Assembly (NCBI RefSeq): GCF_005696555.1
Contig: NZ_CP040005.1
Span: forward strand, 2,542,001 to 2,606,000
DNA: 64,000 bases
Direction: 5' to 3'
From: Actinomyces sp. oral taxon 171 str. F0337
GTDB lineage: Bacteria > Actinomycetota > Actinomycetes > Actinomycetales > Actinomycetaceae
Shown here: positions 1 to 8,690 of the stretch, one piece after another
Layout: the number at the start of each line of letters is the position of its first letter
Numbering within the stretch: position 1 is the stretch's first letter
Translations under genes and position numbers: made by a program
Notes under the pieces: generated by a model
Seen by the model: the letters and a program-made list of their open reading frames with translations, nothing else
Told to the model about the DNA's origin: nothing
Databases searched by the model: none

Positions 1-471
1 GCGCCCGGCCAGGCCCAGCTCGCGGTCGAGGAAGGAGGCGAGCAGGGGACCGCCGTAGACCTCGGCGTTGATGAGCTGCCACCCGGAGCGGACGACGGCG
101 GCCGAGGGCTTGAGCTTGAGGGCCGGGGAGTCGGTGTGGGCTCCGACGATGCGCATGCCCGCCCCCGCGGGGAGTGCCTCGGGCAGCGCCCAGGCGGCGA
201 TGGCGCCGTCACGGATGACGTAGCCGCGGCGCGGGAGGCCGCCCTCCCAGGAGACGGTCTCATCGGCGCGGGTGAAGCCGGCCGCGTCCAGGCGGCGGGC
301 GACCTCGGTGGCGGCGTGGTAGGAGCTGGGCGAGGCGGTGACGAAGTCGATGAGCGAATCGGTGTAGGCGTCGTCGTCCCACAGGGTCTCGCCGGTGACG
401 GCGTCGGCGGCGAGAGCGCCGGAACGGCGGCCGGGCGGGACGCTGGCGGGTGTGCTGGCGGCATCAGTCAT
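1..471 (-). CDS. apeB: M18 family aminopeptidase, C-terminus outside the window
   Basis: Only the N-terminal 157 codons are present; the gene runs off the left edge. The product reads as an M18 (aspartyl-aminopeptidase type) zinc exopeptidase, which trims acidic N-terminal residues from peptides in the cytoplasm. Family landmarks visible are the early motif FVTASPSSYHAA, the metal-ligand segment GAHTDSPALKLKP, and the later EVYGGPLLASFLDRELGLAGR-type block, all in the expected order. The ATG at 471 is chosen because it opens the conserved frame (MTDAAST). The gene is divergent from the HAD hydrolase, with 83 bp between the two starts. The remaining metal ligands cannot be checked here. Confidence 0.9.
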   Translation of the reverse strand, partial: MTDAASTPASVPPGRRSGALAADAVTGETLWDDDAYTDSLIDFVTASPSSYHAATEVARRLDAAGFTRADETVSWEGGLPRRGYVIRDGAIAAWALPEALPAGAGMRIVGAHTDSPALKLKPSAAVVRSGWQLINAEVYGGPLLASFLDRELGLAGR

Positions 472-554
472 GGACCCAGTCTTCCACCGGTGCACCTCGC
501 TCCCCGACCGACCTTCCGGCCGGAACCCACCACGAGGTAGGGCAGAATCGGGGC

Positions 555-1208
555 GTGAGCATCTCTCAGCCGGTCATCCCGCCCGCCTCGTCCTCTCCCG
601 TGCGCGCCGTCCTGCTCGATGCCGACGGCGTTCTGCAGCTCATCGGCACCCCGTGGGGCGAGGCGCTGACCCGCGGCGGCGGCCCGGCCTTCGCCCAGGC
701 CATGGTCGATGGTGAGGCCGACGCCCTGGCAGGCCGGGAGACCCTCACCGAGCTGCTGGAGCGGGTGGTGAAGGATCTGGGGCTGGAGCTGCGCGCATCG
801 GACCTGCTGGAGATGTGGCACCGGGCCACACCCGACCCTCTGGCCTGGCAGCTGGTTGGGGATCTGCGCGAGGCCGGTTACACAACGGTCCTGGCCACCA
901 ATCAGCAGTGGGAGCGTCGGGCCTGGATGCGCGAGCAGCTGGGCTATGACGGCCTGTGCGACATCGACGGCTACTCCTGCACGCTGGGGGTGGCCAAGCC
1001 GGAAGCCGCCTACTTCCACCGGCTGCTGGAGCTCGCAGGGGTGGAGGCGGACCAGGCCCTGTTCGTCGATGACAGCGCCACCAACATCGCCGCGGCCCGC
1101 GAGGTGGGCTTGCGCACTATCCACCACCCGGTCGACGCCGGCGGCGAGCTCCTGCGCCGTGAGGTCGCCCAGGCCTTGACGCTGGCCGCCAGTCCGTCGC
1201 AAGGATGA
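555..1208 (+). CDS. HAD-superfamily hydrolase
   Basis: A 217-aa haloacid-dehalogenase-type hydrolase, probably a small-molecule phosphatase in the cytoplasm. Motif I is DADGV (about residues 22-26; the two Asp are nucleophile and acid/base), motif II is in LATNQQ, motif III Lys lies in VAKPEAAYF, and motif IV is FVDDSATNIAAA. The GTG at 555 is preferred to upstream ATGs because homology begins just after it and a CAGAAT hexamer ends 6 nt before it, the arrangement of a leaderless transcript. The substrate cannot be predicted; the cap region is short and helical. Confidence 0.85.
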   Translation: MSISQPVIPPASSSPVRAVLLDADGVLQLIGTPWGEALTRGGGPAFAQAMVDGEADALAGRETLTELLERVVKDLGLELRASDLLEMWHRATPDPLAWQLVGDLREAGYTTVLATNQQWERRAWMREQLGYDGLCDIDGYSCTLGVAKPEAAYFHRLLELAGVEADQALFVDDSATNIAAAREVGLRTIHHPVDAGGELLRREVAQALTLAASPSQG

Positions 1209-1304
1209 GCCGGCGGGCCACCGTTCCTCCTTTCGGAACTTGCCCATCCGGCGCACGCGGGGAAGACTCCCCCTGACAGGAGCGATCACACGGAAGGACA
1301 CCTC

Positions 1305-1904
1305 ATGGCAGGAACCGTGACGGACGAGCAGGCCCCCGAGGCCACCACCACTGAAGCCGCTGCGTCCACCGTCGAGTCCACCGTCGAGTCCTCCGCCTCC
1401 ACGGCCCGCCGTGCCCCGGAGGTCTTCCTGCGCCTCATCACCGCGATCCACTCCATCCTGCCGGGCTTCGTGCGCAGCCGGATGCCGGTGACCTTCATCG
1501 GCTACGCGATCATCAACGGCTCGGCCTTCTCCCTGGACATGACCTGCCTGTGGGTGTTCTACAACCACTTCCACTGGTTCTACCCGGTGGCGGTCACGAT
1601 CGGCTACGCCATCGCTGCCGTCTACTCCTTCCTGCTCAACCGGTGGCTGAACTTCCAGGCGCACGGGCACGTCGTCAAGCAGGGGGCGGGCTACATGGCC
1701 GGAGTCATCAGCCAGTACGTCATCTTCATCCTGGGCCTGTCCTCGCTGCTGCACTGGTTCGGGGTCAACGCCGAGCTGGCGCGCGTCATCTCGGCCTGCT
1801 GCGAGGGCATCTACCTCTACGTGTTCATCCGGCTGTGGGTGTTCCGCGGGGTGCCGGAGCCCGAGCAGACGCACGAGCCCTCGGCCTCCCCGGCCGACGC
1901 CTGA
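1305..1904 (+). CDS. GtrA-like membrane protein
   Basis: A 199-aa integral membrane protein of the GtrA family, whose members are usually linked to movement or handling of lipid-linked sugars for cell-surface glycosylation. About 60 residues of Ala/Thr/Ser/Glu-rich N-terminus precede four predicted helices, beginning at TFIGYAIINGSAFSLD and including GYAIAAVYSFLLNRWLNF, the typical GtrA signature with the Asn-Arg/Lys-Phe motif. A GGAAGGA ribosome site sits about 8 nt upstream of the ATG. The Ser/Thr-rich N-terminus is longer than in minimal family members. No glycosyltransferase partner is adjacent, so the pathway is unknown. Confidence 0.8.
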   Translation: MAGTVTDEQAPEATTTEAAASTVESTVESSASTARRAPEVFLRLITAIHSILPGFVRSRMPVTFIGYAIINGSAFSLDMTCLWVFYNHFHWFYPVAVTIGYAIAAVYSFLLNRWLNFQAHGHVVKQGAGYMAGVISQYVIFILGLSSLLHWFGVNAELARVISACCEGIYLYVFIRLWVFRGVPEPEQTHEPSASPADA

Positions 1905-1944
1905 GCACCCCGGTCGGAGGCGAGACCGGCGAGGAGCTCGGCAC

Positions 1945-2748
1945 TCACCAGAAGGCGCGAGTCGTCTCGGTGGGGCCCTCGAGCTCGGTGAAGCCTGCAT
2001 CGGTGACGCTGACGGGCCGCGTGACGGTCTCCCACTGCTCCCGGCTGGGCACGACGACGCGTACCCGGTAGCCGTCGTCGGCCCAGGCCCGCCTCAAGGA
2101 GGACGGCATAGCGCTGCTCTCCCAGGCCAGCTGGGCGGCGTGGGCGCACTGGGCGGCCAGCTTGCCCGAGGTCATCTCATGCAGAGGCGTGACCTCGATC
2201 GTCACGAGAGCCCCGATGGATGCCGACGCCGCCGTGAGCGCGATCTCCTCGGCCGCTCCCGGGTCCTTGGCGATGCGCGCGGTGATCTCGGCGGGCGGTG
2301 GGGGCAGCTCGTCACCGGCCGGGAAGTGGGTGCCCTCCACCTGGGTCTTGGCCAGGGCTCCGGGCAGGGGGCGCACCGGTCCGGGAACGAAGGCGCGCGC
2401 GGCAGCCCGCCCCCAGCCGGCAGGACCGTCCTGGGTGACGGTGACGCCGTCGATGTCCTGGACCTCATCCCAGCGCTTGCCCCGGGCTCGGCGCACGAGC
2501 TTGCGGATGCGCCCGTCGCGCCAGTAGTCGACGGCCGGGTTCCACGGTCCGCCGGGGGCGGAGGCGGGCGAGGCCAGGAGGGAGACGACGGCGCGGGCGG
2601 CGGCCTCGGCGACGTCGATCCGCCGGGGCGGGTGGACCTTGTCGTAGCGCACGGCGATCTGCATGCCCCAGGGCACGGTGTGGTCCAGGTTTCCGGACAG
2701 GGAGGGCAGAGGCGATGACGGTAAGAACGGCGATGCGGAGTGCGGCAC
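1945..2748 (-). CDS. PTH2-type peptidyl-tRNA hydrolase
   Basis: 267 aa. The C-terminal 100 residues match the PTH2 (archaeal/eukaryotic-type) peptidyl-tRNA hydrolase fold, with the helix MTSGKLAAQCAHAAQLAW and the strand RVRVVVPSREQW. Such proteins release tRNA from stalled peptidyl-tRNA. In actinobacteria this form accompanies the bacterial Pth and may be specialised. The N-terminal half (MQIAVRYDKV onward) is typical of the longer actinobacterial version. The annotated ATG at 2748 is the furthest start; an in-frame ATG at 2664 is an alternative, but WGMQIAVRYDK looks conserved across it. The gene is convergent with gtrA. Confidence 0.75.
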   Translation of the reverse strand: MPHSASPFLPSSPLPSLSGNLDHTVPWGMQIAVRYDKVHPPRRIDVAEAAARAVVSLLASPASAPGGPWNPAVDYWRDGRIRKLVRRARGKRWDEVQDIDGVTVTQDGPAGWGRAAARAFVPGPVRPLPGALAKTQVEGTHFPAGDELPPPPAEITARIAKDPGAAEEIALTAASASIGALVTIEVTPLHEMTSGKLAAQCAHAAQLAWESSAMPSSLRRAWADDGYRVRVVVPSREQWETVTRPVSVTDAGFTELEGPTETTRAFW

Positions 2749-2946
2749 GGGTAGGAGCCTACGGGGTCGTGATCGACCGCGTCAGGCCCCGTCCGTGCCC
2801 CGCCTCCTGGGGACCGTCGGAGCCATGGGAGGGTCCGGAGGAAAGACCGACCCTTACTATTCCCCACCACATGGCGGATAAGCGACGTGCGAAGATCCTC
2901 CTGCGGCAGGAGAGGATTCTCGCGGCGAGTCGTTTAAGTTGCCACT

Positions 2947-4302
2947 ATGCAACCACCTGTTCCGTCCGCTGTCCCCGGTTCTCCTGGCCCGGCACCGTCG
3001 GCCGTGCCGCCATCTCGCCCACGGACGTTCAACGGCGCAACCGTTCATGGCATCCTCGGAACCCGCTGGCTGCGCCACCCCGCGGAGATCCCGCTGCTCA
3101 TCGCCGCCGTCATCACCACGATCCTGGGGTACATCGGCTGGGTCGGTGTCATCATCTGGCTGGCCTCCGTGCCCAAGCCGACCGGCGTGGGCGCCACGAT
3201 CCGCAAACAGCTCATGGAGGGCGGGACCCTGTCACAGGTGATCCTGATCATCCCCCTCCTCCCTCTCCTGGTGTGGATCATCCGCGCCATCATGTACGCC
3301 CAGCTGCGGGCGAGCTCGGTGCAGATGTCTCCCACCCAGTTCCCGGAGGGGTACCGGATGGTCGTCGAGGCCGCCCAGGAGTTCGGGCTGCGCCGAGTCC
3401 CGGACGCCTACGTGGTGCTGGGCAATGGTCAGATCAACGCCTTCGCCTCCGGCCACGGCTTCCGACGCTTCGTGGCCGTCTACTCCGACCTGTTCGAGAT
3501 CGGCGGGCAGGCCCGCGACCCCGAGGCGCTGCGCTTCATCATCGGCCACGAGGTCGGTCACCTCGCGGCCGGTCACGTCTCCTACATCCGTCTCATCTTC
3601 TCCCGGCTGGTCGCCTACGTCCCCCTCCTGGGGCAGGCGTTCTCGCGGGCCCAGGAGTACACGGCGGACAACCACGGCTACGCATACGCCCCTGAGGGCG
3701 TCCCCGGAGCCATGGGAGTCCTCTCAGGCGGCAAGTACCTGGGGGCCGAGGTCAACACCCACGCCCTGGCTGATCGCGCCACCCGCGAGAAGGGTTTCTG
3801 GCTCCACCTGAGCAACTGGCTCTCCAGTCACCCGATCAACACGTGGCGCGCTCACGCCCTGCGCGACCGCAGCCGGCCGGGACGGCTCATGTTCCGCCCG
3901 CCGGAGTCCACCGCCTGGTTCCCGCCGTCGGCTCCCAGCGGCAGCGGGTGGTCCGACTCCTGGCCGACGCCGGAGCAGATGCGCTCCGTGCTGGACTCCA
4001 CCTCCTCGAGCGTGCCCGGCGAGGAGCAGTTCGGTCGCTACCCGGGTGTGAGCTACGAGATCCCTCGCAATGAGCTGCGCTGGGCCTCCCCCGTTCCCGT
4101 TCCGGCGGGGACTGAGACTCTTGGGCAGGCCACCTTCCGAGCGCGCCCCAGCACGACCGGCTCGCCCGGGCAGCACCAGCCCGGACCTTACGGTTACTCC
4201 CCATCAGTCGAGCCGCAGGGCGAGCCCATGGGAGATTCCGACACGGTCGCCTCCAACGCCCCTGCTCCGCAGTGGCGAGATGACGGGCCCGGCCAGGGGT
4301 GA
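2947..4302 (+). CDS. M48 family zinc metalloprotease, membrane-anchored
   Basis: 451 aa. A Pro-rich N-terminus precedes two membrane helices (about residues 49-71 and 97-117). The catalytic zinc motif HEVGH (201-205) is followed by the third-ligand region AQEYTADNHG (Glu237), the standard M48 (HtpX/Ste24-like) arrangement. The C-terminal 140 residues are Pro/Ser/Gly-rich and probably disordered. A likely role is membrane protein quality control. The ATG at 2947 begins MQPPVPSAVPG; no strong ribosome site precedes it, and TAAGTT 6 nt upstream could be a -10 element. The gene is convergent with the PAS gene across a strong hairpin. Confidence 0.87.
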   Translation: MQPPVPSAVPGSPGPAPSAVPPSRPRTFNGATVHGILGTRWLRHPAEIPLLIAAVITTILGYIGWVGVIIWLASVPKPTGVGATIRKQLMEGGTLSQVILIIPLLPLLVWIIRAIMYAQLRASSVQMSPTQFPEGYRMVVEAAQEFGLRRVPDAYVVLGNGQINAFASGHGFRRFVAVYSDLFEIGGQARDPEALRFIIGHEVGHLAAGHVSYIRLIFSRLVAYVPLLGQAFSRAQEYTADNHGYAYAPEGVPGAMGVLSGGKYLGAEVNTHALADRATREKGFWLHLSNWLSSHPINTWRAHALRDRSRPGRLMFRPPESTAWFPPSAPSGSGWSDSWPTPEQMRSVLDSTSSSVPGEEQFGRYPGVSYEIPRNELRWASPVPVPAGTETLGQATFRARPSTTGSPGQHQPGPYGYSPSVEPQGEPMGDSDTVASNAPAPQWRDDGPGQG

Positions 4303-4342
4303 GACCCACTGGGGTCGAGGCGCCCCCCCCCGGGATCACGAC

Positions 4343-4382
4343 GGCGCCGGTTGGCGAACAGCTGCGTTCACCAACCGGCGCC
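4343..4382. terminator. Bidirectional hairpin between convergent genes
   Basis: A perfect 12-bp inverted repeat, GGCGCCGGTTGG with its complement CCAACCGGCGCC, is extended by an inner GAAC/GTTC pair. It lies between the M48 stop (4302) and the PAS-gene stop (4391) and would serve both strands. There is no U-run, as is common in high-GC actinobacteria. Confidence 0.7.
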
Positions 4383-4390
4383 GGACAGGT

Positions 4391-5755
4391 TCAGCGCGGG
4401 GCAAAGGCGCTGGCCGCCGCCATGAAGGAATCCAGGGAGTCCCGCAGGTCCGCGGAGTTGTCGGCGACATGAATGGCCTGGCAACGGACGGCAAGATCAT
4501 CGAGCTCGGCCAAGCGACGTCTCACAGACTCGACCACGCCGGAGGCAGCACCGGAGAGCTCTGCGGCGGTGGCGGGCAGCACCGGGTCGCTCGACGCGGG
4601 AGAACCGGTCCACAGCATGAGGAGCTGGTTCGGAATCGTCATCATGCGGCTGGCCTCGCCGATGTAGGCGACCGCCTGGGCCGCGAGCGTGCTGTGGGCC
4701 TGAGCCTGACGCTCCATCTCGGCGATGCCGTCACGGAGCGACTCGATGAGGTCCGGGATGGCCTCCGCAGAGTACTGCGGGTCTCCGACACCGTCGATGA
4801 GCTCAACGGTGAACAGCGAGGTGATGGTGGCATGCAGACGGGCCAGGGCGATGCGGAAGCGGGTCCGGGCGCCATTGGAGTCGAGCTGGGCCAGGGTGTC
4901 GACGAGCCGTGCCACGAGGGGGCTGACCAGGCTCTGCATCTGGGCCCACAGGTCCAGCAGATCCGCCAGGGGCTTGACCCGAGGGTCGGAGCGGTCCAGG
5001 GCGGCGATGCGCTCGGCGCTCAGACGAGGGTCCTCCAGGGTTCGGGTCAGCCCCTTCCCCGCAGCCTTGAGGGAGGCGGAGAGCTCGGCGAGCTGCTGCT
5101 GACCGGACATCCACGAGTCGAGCCCGGCGGCGACGGTCGTCACCGCCTCGAGCATGACGTGCAGGTCCCCGGTGGCGCCGGGACGCTCCGGTATCCCATC
5201 GGAGAGCTCCTCACGACGCGCCACCTCCGCCGGCAGGGCTGCATTCTGGAACTCCTCGTAGGAGGACAGGCCCGCCCCGGCCAGCAGCTCGGCGATGCGG
5301 CCGAGGCCCTCCTCCGCCGCCGCCCGACGGTTGGCCCCAGCGTGGATGGCCTCATCCTCAACGGCGCGAGCGTCGCTGTAGATGGCGCAGGCGGTGTCGA
5401 ACAGGTCGGAGCACACCGGACGGGTGCGCACCGAGAGGTAGCCGCCGTCGGACAGTGGGGTGACGGTGGCGAAGACGTCGTACTCACTGCCGTCGGCGGC
5501 GAGGTTGCGCACGTAGGCGGCGAAGGGGCTGCCGGCTTTGAGGGTGTCCCACATGGCCTTGAAGGCGCCACCGGGCATCTCCGGGTGGCGGATGATGTTG
5601 TGCGCGGCGCCGGAGAGCTCGTCACGTCGGTAGCGAGAGAGCTCAATGAAGATGTTGTTCGAGTGGCGGATGACGCCACGCGCGTCTGTGGTGGAGAAGA
5701 AGAGCTGGTCAACCCCCACCTCGTGAACAGCTCCGGTGACCTGCGGCATAGGCAA
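4391..5755 (-). CDS. Aer-type PAS domain protein lacking a recognisable MCP signalling domain
   Basis: 454 aa. Residues about 15-115 form a PAS domain closely resembling the aerotaxis receptor type, with SNNIFIELSRYRRDEL and HNIIRHPEMPGGAFKAMWDTLK; in Aer this domain binds FAD and senses redox state. The remaining 330 residues are predicted helical, with no membrane helix, HAMP, kinase or recognisable MCP hairpin. The tail (YIGEASRMMT) could be a degenerate signalling helix. No flagellar or che genes are nearby. It is therefore probably a soluble redox/energy sensor with an unknown partner. Confidence 0.8.
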   Translation of the reverse strand: MPMPQVTGAVHEVGVDQLFFSTTDARGVIRHSNNIFIELSRYRRDELSGAAHNIIRHPEMPGGAFKAMWDTLKAGSPFAAYVRNLAADGSEYDVFATVTPLSDGGYLSVRTRPVCSDLFDTACAIYSDARAVEDEAIHAGANRRAAAEEGLGRIAELLAGAGLSSYEEFQNAALPAEVARREELSDGIPERPGATGDLHVMLEAVTTVAAGLDSWMSGQQQLAELSASLKAAGKGLTRTLEDPRLSAERIAALDRSDPRVKPLADLLDLWAQMQSLVSPLVARLVDTLAQLDSNGARTRFRIALARLHATITSLFTVELIDGVGDPQYSAEAIPDLIESLRDGIAEMERQAQAHSTLAAQAVAYIGEASRMMTIPNQLLMLWTGSPASSDPVLPATAAELSGAASGVVESVRRRLAELDDLAVRCQAIHVADNSADLRDSLDSFMAAASAFAPR

Positions 5756-6323
5756 CTACTCCTTGGAGAAATCGAGGGACGGCGTCATCCAGCATCCGGA
5801 GCCGGAAGACACCACCTTCCACCCTTTGATTGACGGTTGGACGGGTGAACGATACACCGCATTTCCGGAACGAGACCTGAGAGGATTCAAAGCAGAGGGC
5901 CCGCCTATGCATTTAAAATACATAGAGATTAACGTCATTAACCCCCTCGGAAAAGCAAAGTACCCACCCAAAGGGAAACGGAAGAAACCTCCCGAACGAG
6001 TTTCCAGGCGACTCTCAGGTACATTGAAGTGCTCCCACAGGAGCAGTGGGTTACATAGTGACCGCCGCCGGACGGAACTGGTCGCGAGGGTTGGGGAGCC
6101 CGATGACCGATCGGATTTCGAGGCCGCCCGGGTTGATAGGGAGCTCGGCGTGAGCCGCTCTGGCGAAGGAGGGTTGAGTCCCCTCTGGAATATGGGATCC
6201 AGAGGCGATACCGCCCTCAACGACAGGGGCCTGTGGGGCTCGGAGAAGTCCGAGACCCACAGGCCACGTCATTTATCGACATCATTGCGGCGGTTTCGTC
6301 TCCACAACCCCTCTGTCCCCGCT
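5756..6323. other. 568-bp gene-free stretch with one terminator hairpin
   Basis: No convincing gene is seen on either strand. The part next to the PAS gene contains a relatively AT-rich patch around 5905-5945 that could hold its promoter, but no clean -35/-10 pair stands out. A short minus-strand reading frame at 6051-6272 (73 aa) has no family I recognise. The stretch ends with the hairpin listed separately. Confidence 0.5.
6231..6262 (-). terminator. Hairpin downstream of the BASS transporter
   Basis: CTGTGGGGCTCGGA and TCCGAGACCCACAG pair around a GAAG tetraloop with one internal mismatch. It lies about 60 bp beyond the transporter stop codon in the direction of transcription. Confidence 0.6.
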
Positions 6324-7304
6324 CTATCGAATAAGGCGGGGAAGCAGACGGACACCGACTGCCATGACCACGAGCTCCACCAGGGTCTGAGTCACCACCG
6401 CAATCGGTGCCATCCCCATGGAATCGGGCAGCGCCAGAGCCAACGGCAGAACCACCAGCGAGTTACGGGTGGTCCCGGAGAAGGCGAGCGCCAGGCGCGC
6501 CTGACGTCCCTGGCGGGCCATGCGCCCGGCGATGTCTCCCACAACCGGCATCACCAGAGCGAAAGTTACGAAGAGGGGAACCACCCGGGCGACGACGTCG
6601 GGCCGGGAGGCGACGTGGGGAACCTGGGAGGCGACGACGAGCACCAGGGTCGCCATCATGAGCGGAACCATGAGCGCCGTCGTCGCTGAAGCGAGCCGGG
6701 CGGCGGACCGGACCCGGGGTGCGGCGCGCCGTGTGAGGATCGACAGCCCCATAGGCAGTGCGATCATGAGGATGAAGGCCTGCGCGAAGGGTCGCCAGCT
6801 GATACCACCGCCCTGGGCCCCAGGTGAGCCGGCGGCAACGGCCAGCCACAGTGGCAGGACGAGGGCCTGGAGGAGCATGAGAGCCGGAGATGCCGCCAGG
6901 ATGCGCGACCATGCGCCGCCGCCCAGACGGGTGAAGACCATGACGTAGTCGACGCAGGGCGCCAGGAGTACCAGGAGGGTGCCGACCAGGAGCCCCGGCT
7001 CATCGGCGACCAGTCGGGACAGAGGCAGGACCACCGCCGGCACCACCAGGAAGTTGATGACCAGAAGCGCCGTCATGAACCGGGCGTCGGCGAAGGCGGC
7101 CCGCAGGCGATGGAAGGGGACGCCGAGAAAGGTCGCGTACAGCAACGTGACCAGCACCGGGGAGATCGCCGCCTCAAGAAGGCGGCCGGCTGCAGGAGCA
7201 GTCAGCCCCAGGCCGGCGCCGGCCGCGAGCGCCCCCAGGTACAGGACCACCTGGTGGTGCTCCATCCACGCGACCACCGGGGCCTGATCGCCTGCGTCCT
7301 CCAT
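6324..7304 (-). CDS. Bile acid:sodium symporter / arsenite-permease-like transporter
   Basis: 326 aa with nine to ten predicted membrane helices, belonging to the BASS superfamily. The segment LLVLLAPCVDYVMVFTRLGGG resembles the discontinuous fourth helix of Acr3/BASS proteins, where a Cys often serves substrate recognition; this favours the arsenic-resistance-protein branch. No arsenate reductase or ArsR gene is adjacent, so the substrate is uncertain. The ATG at 7304 is used; an in-frame ATG at 7265 would remove only a short polar leader. Confidence 0.72.
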   Translation of the reverse strand: MEDAGDQAPVVAWMEHHQVVLYLGALAAGAGLGLTAPAAGRLLEAAISPVLVTLLYATFLGVPFHRLRAAFADARFMTALLVINFLVVPAVVLPLSRLVADEPGLLVGTLLVLLAPCVDYVMVFTRLGGGAWSRILAASPALMLLQALVLPLWLAVAAGSPGAQGGGISWRPFAQAFILMIALPMGLSILTRRAAPRVRSAARLASATTALMVPLMMATLVLVVASQVPHVASRPDVVARVVPLFVTFALVMPVVGDIAGRMARQGRQARLALAFSGTTRNSLVVLPLALALPDSMGMAPIAVVTQTLVELVVMAVGVRLLPRLIR

Positions 7305-7352
7305 GACGGAACCGTATCGCGACCGGACGGGACGGCGACCGGTGCCGGAGGT

Positions 7353-8420
7353 CTACGCCTCCAGGGAGTGGCCCGTCACCGGTCCGGCGGTGTTGGGCTG
7401 CCAGCCCAGTGCCGGGGCGACGTGCTCGGCGAAGGCCTGCAGGATGTGGAGGTTGAAGTCGACGCCGAGCTGGCTGGGGATGGTGAGCATGAGGGTGTCG
7501 GCGGCATGGAGCGCCTCGTCCTGGGCGAGCTGCTCGATGAGGACGTCGGGCTCGGCGGCATAGGTGCGCCCGAAGGTCGACTGCAGGCCGTCGATGATGC
7601 CGATCTGGTCGTGGGAGTCCTCGCCGCGCAGCGCGAAGAACTTCCGGTCGACCTCGGAGACGATCGGGAAGATGGAGCGCGAGACGCTCACGCGCGGGGT
7701 CCAGTCGTGGCCGGCCTCCTTCCACGCCTCGCGGTAGCGGCGGATCTGCTCGGCCTGAAGGTGGGAGAAGCCCTCCCCAGTGGCCTCGGTCAGGAGGGTT
7801 GAGCTCATGAGGTTCAGGCCCTGGCGGGCGGTCCACTCTGCGGTTTCCCGCGAGCCGGCGCCCCACCACAGGCGGCGGTCCACGCCGGGGGCGTGCGGTT
7901 CGATGCGCAGGCGGGAGCTCGCACCGGGTGCCATGCCGCCGCTGGTGTCGAGGTCCGCCTGCGGGACGCCCCGGACGGCGTCGAGGAACTGGGCGGTGTG
8001 GGCGCGGGCGACGTCGGCTCCGCGCGGGTCGACGCCGCCGGTGTATCCGAAGGTCTCCCAGCCGCGGCGGGCCTGCTCCGGCGAGCCGCGGGAGATGCCG
8101 ATGGCGATGCGCTGGTCGGTGAGCAGGTCGAGGGCGGCGACCTCCTCGGCCAGGTAGAGCGGGTTCTCGTAGCGCATGTCGATGACGCCGGTGCCGACCT
8201 CGATGCGCTGGGTACGGGCGCCGGCCGCGGAGAGCAGCGGGATGGGCGCGGCGGCCTGGCGGGCGTAGTGGTGGACGCGCCAGTAGGCGCCGTTGACGCC
8301 GATCTCGTCAGCGCCGACGGCGATCTCGACGGCCTCCTTGAGCGCCTGGCGGGCGTCGGGGTCGCCAGGGCCGCGACCGTGTCCATAGTGTCCGAAGCTG
8401 AGGAACCCGAATGCTTTCAT
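7353..8420 (-). CDS. LLM class flavin-dependent oxidoreductase
   Basis: 355 aa, a luciferase-like TIM barrel using reduced FMN or F420. Landmarks are MKAFGFLSFGHYG at the N-terminus, RIEVGTGVIDMRYENPLYLAEEVAALDLLTDQR, and GISRGSPEQARRGW. The ATG at 8420 is preferred over an upstream ATG at 8441 because the core begins there and the same start is preserved in the truncated copy at 17169. The first 83 codons plus upstream DNA are duplicated at the other side of the inserted element (16918-17169), so this is the intact member of a broken pair. The substrate is unknown. Confidence 0.85.
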   Translation of the reverse strand: MKAFGFLSFGHYGHGRGPGDPDARQALKEAVEIAVGADEIGVNGAYWRVHHYARQAAAPIPLLSAAGARTQRIEVGTGVIDMRYENPLYLAEEVAALDLLTDQRIAIGISRGSPEQARRGWETFGYTGGVDPRGADVARAHTAQFLDAVRGVPQADLDTSGGMAPGASSRLRIEPHAPGVDRRLWWGAGSRETAEWTARQGLNLMSSTLLTEATGEGFSHLQAEQIRRYREAWKEAGHDWTPRVSVSRSIFPIVSEVDRKFFALRGEDSHDQIGIIDGLQSTFGRTYAAEPDVLIEQLAQDEALHAADTLMLTIPSQLGVDFNLHILQAFAEHVAPALGWQPNTAGPVTGHSLEA

Positions 8421-8690
8421 GCAACCTTCAACTACACGCACCGTCGGATCATTCCGTCCGACCGCGCGATTCGGGTCACCCCGCCCTCAGGCGCCGCACG
8501 CTCTCAGCGCCGGCAGAGGGATCGGCAGCACCCCTGGGTGCACCACGGCGTACCCAGCCAGCGGGGAACGGCCTCCTTGTAGTCGAGGTAGTCCTGCCCG
8601 AACCTCTCCTCCAGGGCCTTCTCCTCAGCCGGGATCTGGTGGCGGTCGATGAGCCAGACGAAGCCGGCCAGCGGGATCAGCGCGGACGGG
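8171..8690. repeat. Left copy of diverged direct repeat (LLM start to ICMT 3' end)
   Basis: This 520-bp segment matches 16920-17428 in the same orientation, spanning the first 83 codons of the LLM gene, the intergenic spacer and the 3' end of an isoprenylcysteine methyltransferase gene. The copies are not identical: the LLM parts differ at four of 83 residues (F4C, R24G, E29D, Q71K) and the spacer differs in length by about 11 bp. Homology stops abruptly after GCGGACGGG. Confidence 0.9.
8504..8690 (-). pseudogene. 3' fragment of isoprenylcysteine methyltransferase gene
   Basis: About 60 codons equivalent to the C-terminal third of the intact gene at 17257-17742. IPLAGFVWLIDRHQIPAEE and FGQDYLDYKEAVPRWLG match that gene with a few substitutions. 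The last 12 residues (from TPWCTQG) differ, so the tail has drifted. The 5' two-thirds are replaced by the serine recombinase remnant; there is no start codon. It cannot encode a functional enzyme. Confidence 0.88.

Noticed and set aside
468..2000. 510-aa minus-strand open frame
   Set aside because: Spans the HAD and gtrA genes antisense; no domain, biased composition.
4323..4331. Run of nine C as a possible phase-variation tract
   Set aside because: Lies in the intergenic space between two stop codons, so slippage would not change either protein.
6051..6272. 73-aa minus-strand frame in the gap before the BASS transporter
   Set aside because: Overlaps the terminator hairpin, has no family match I can name and no ribosome site.
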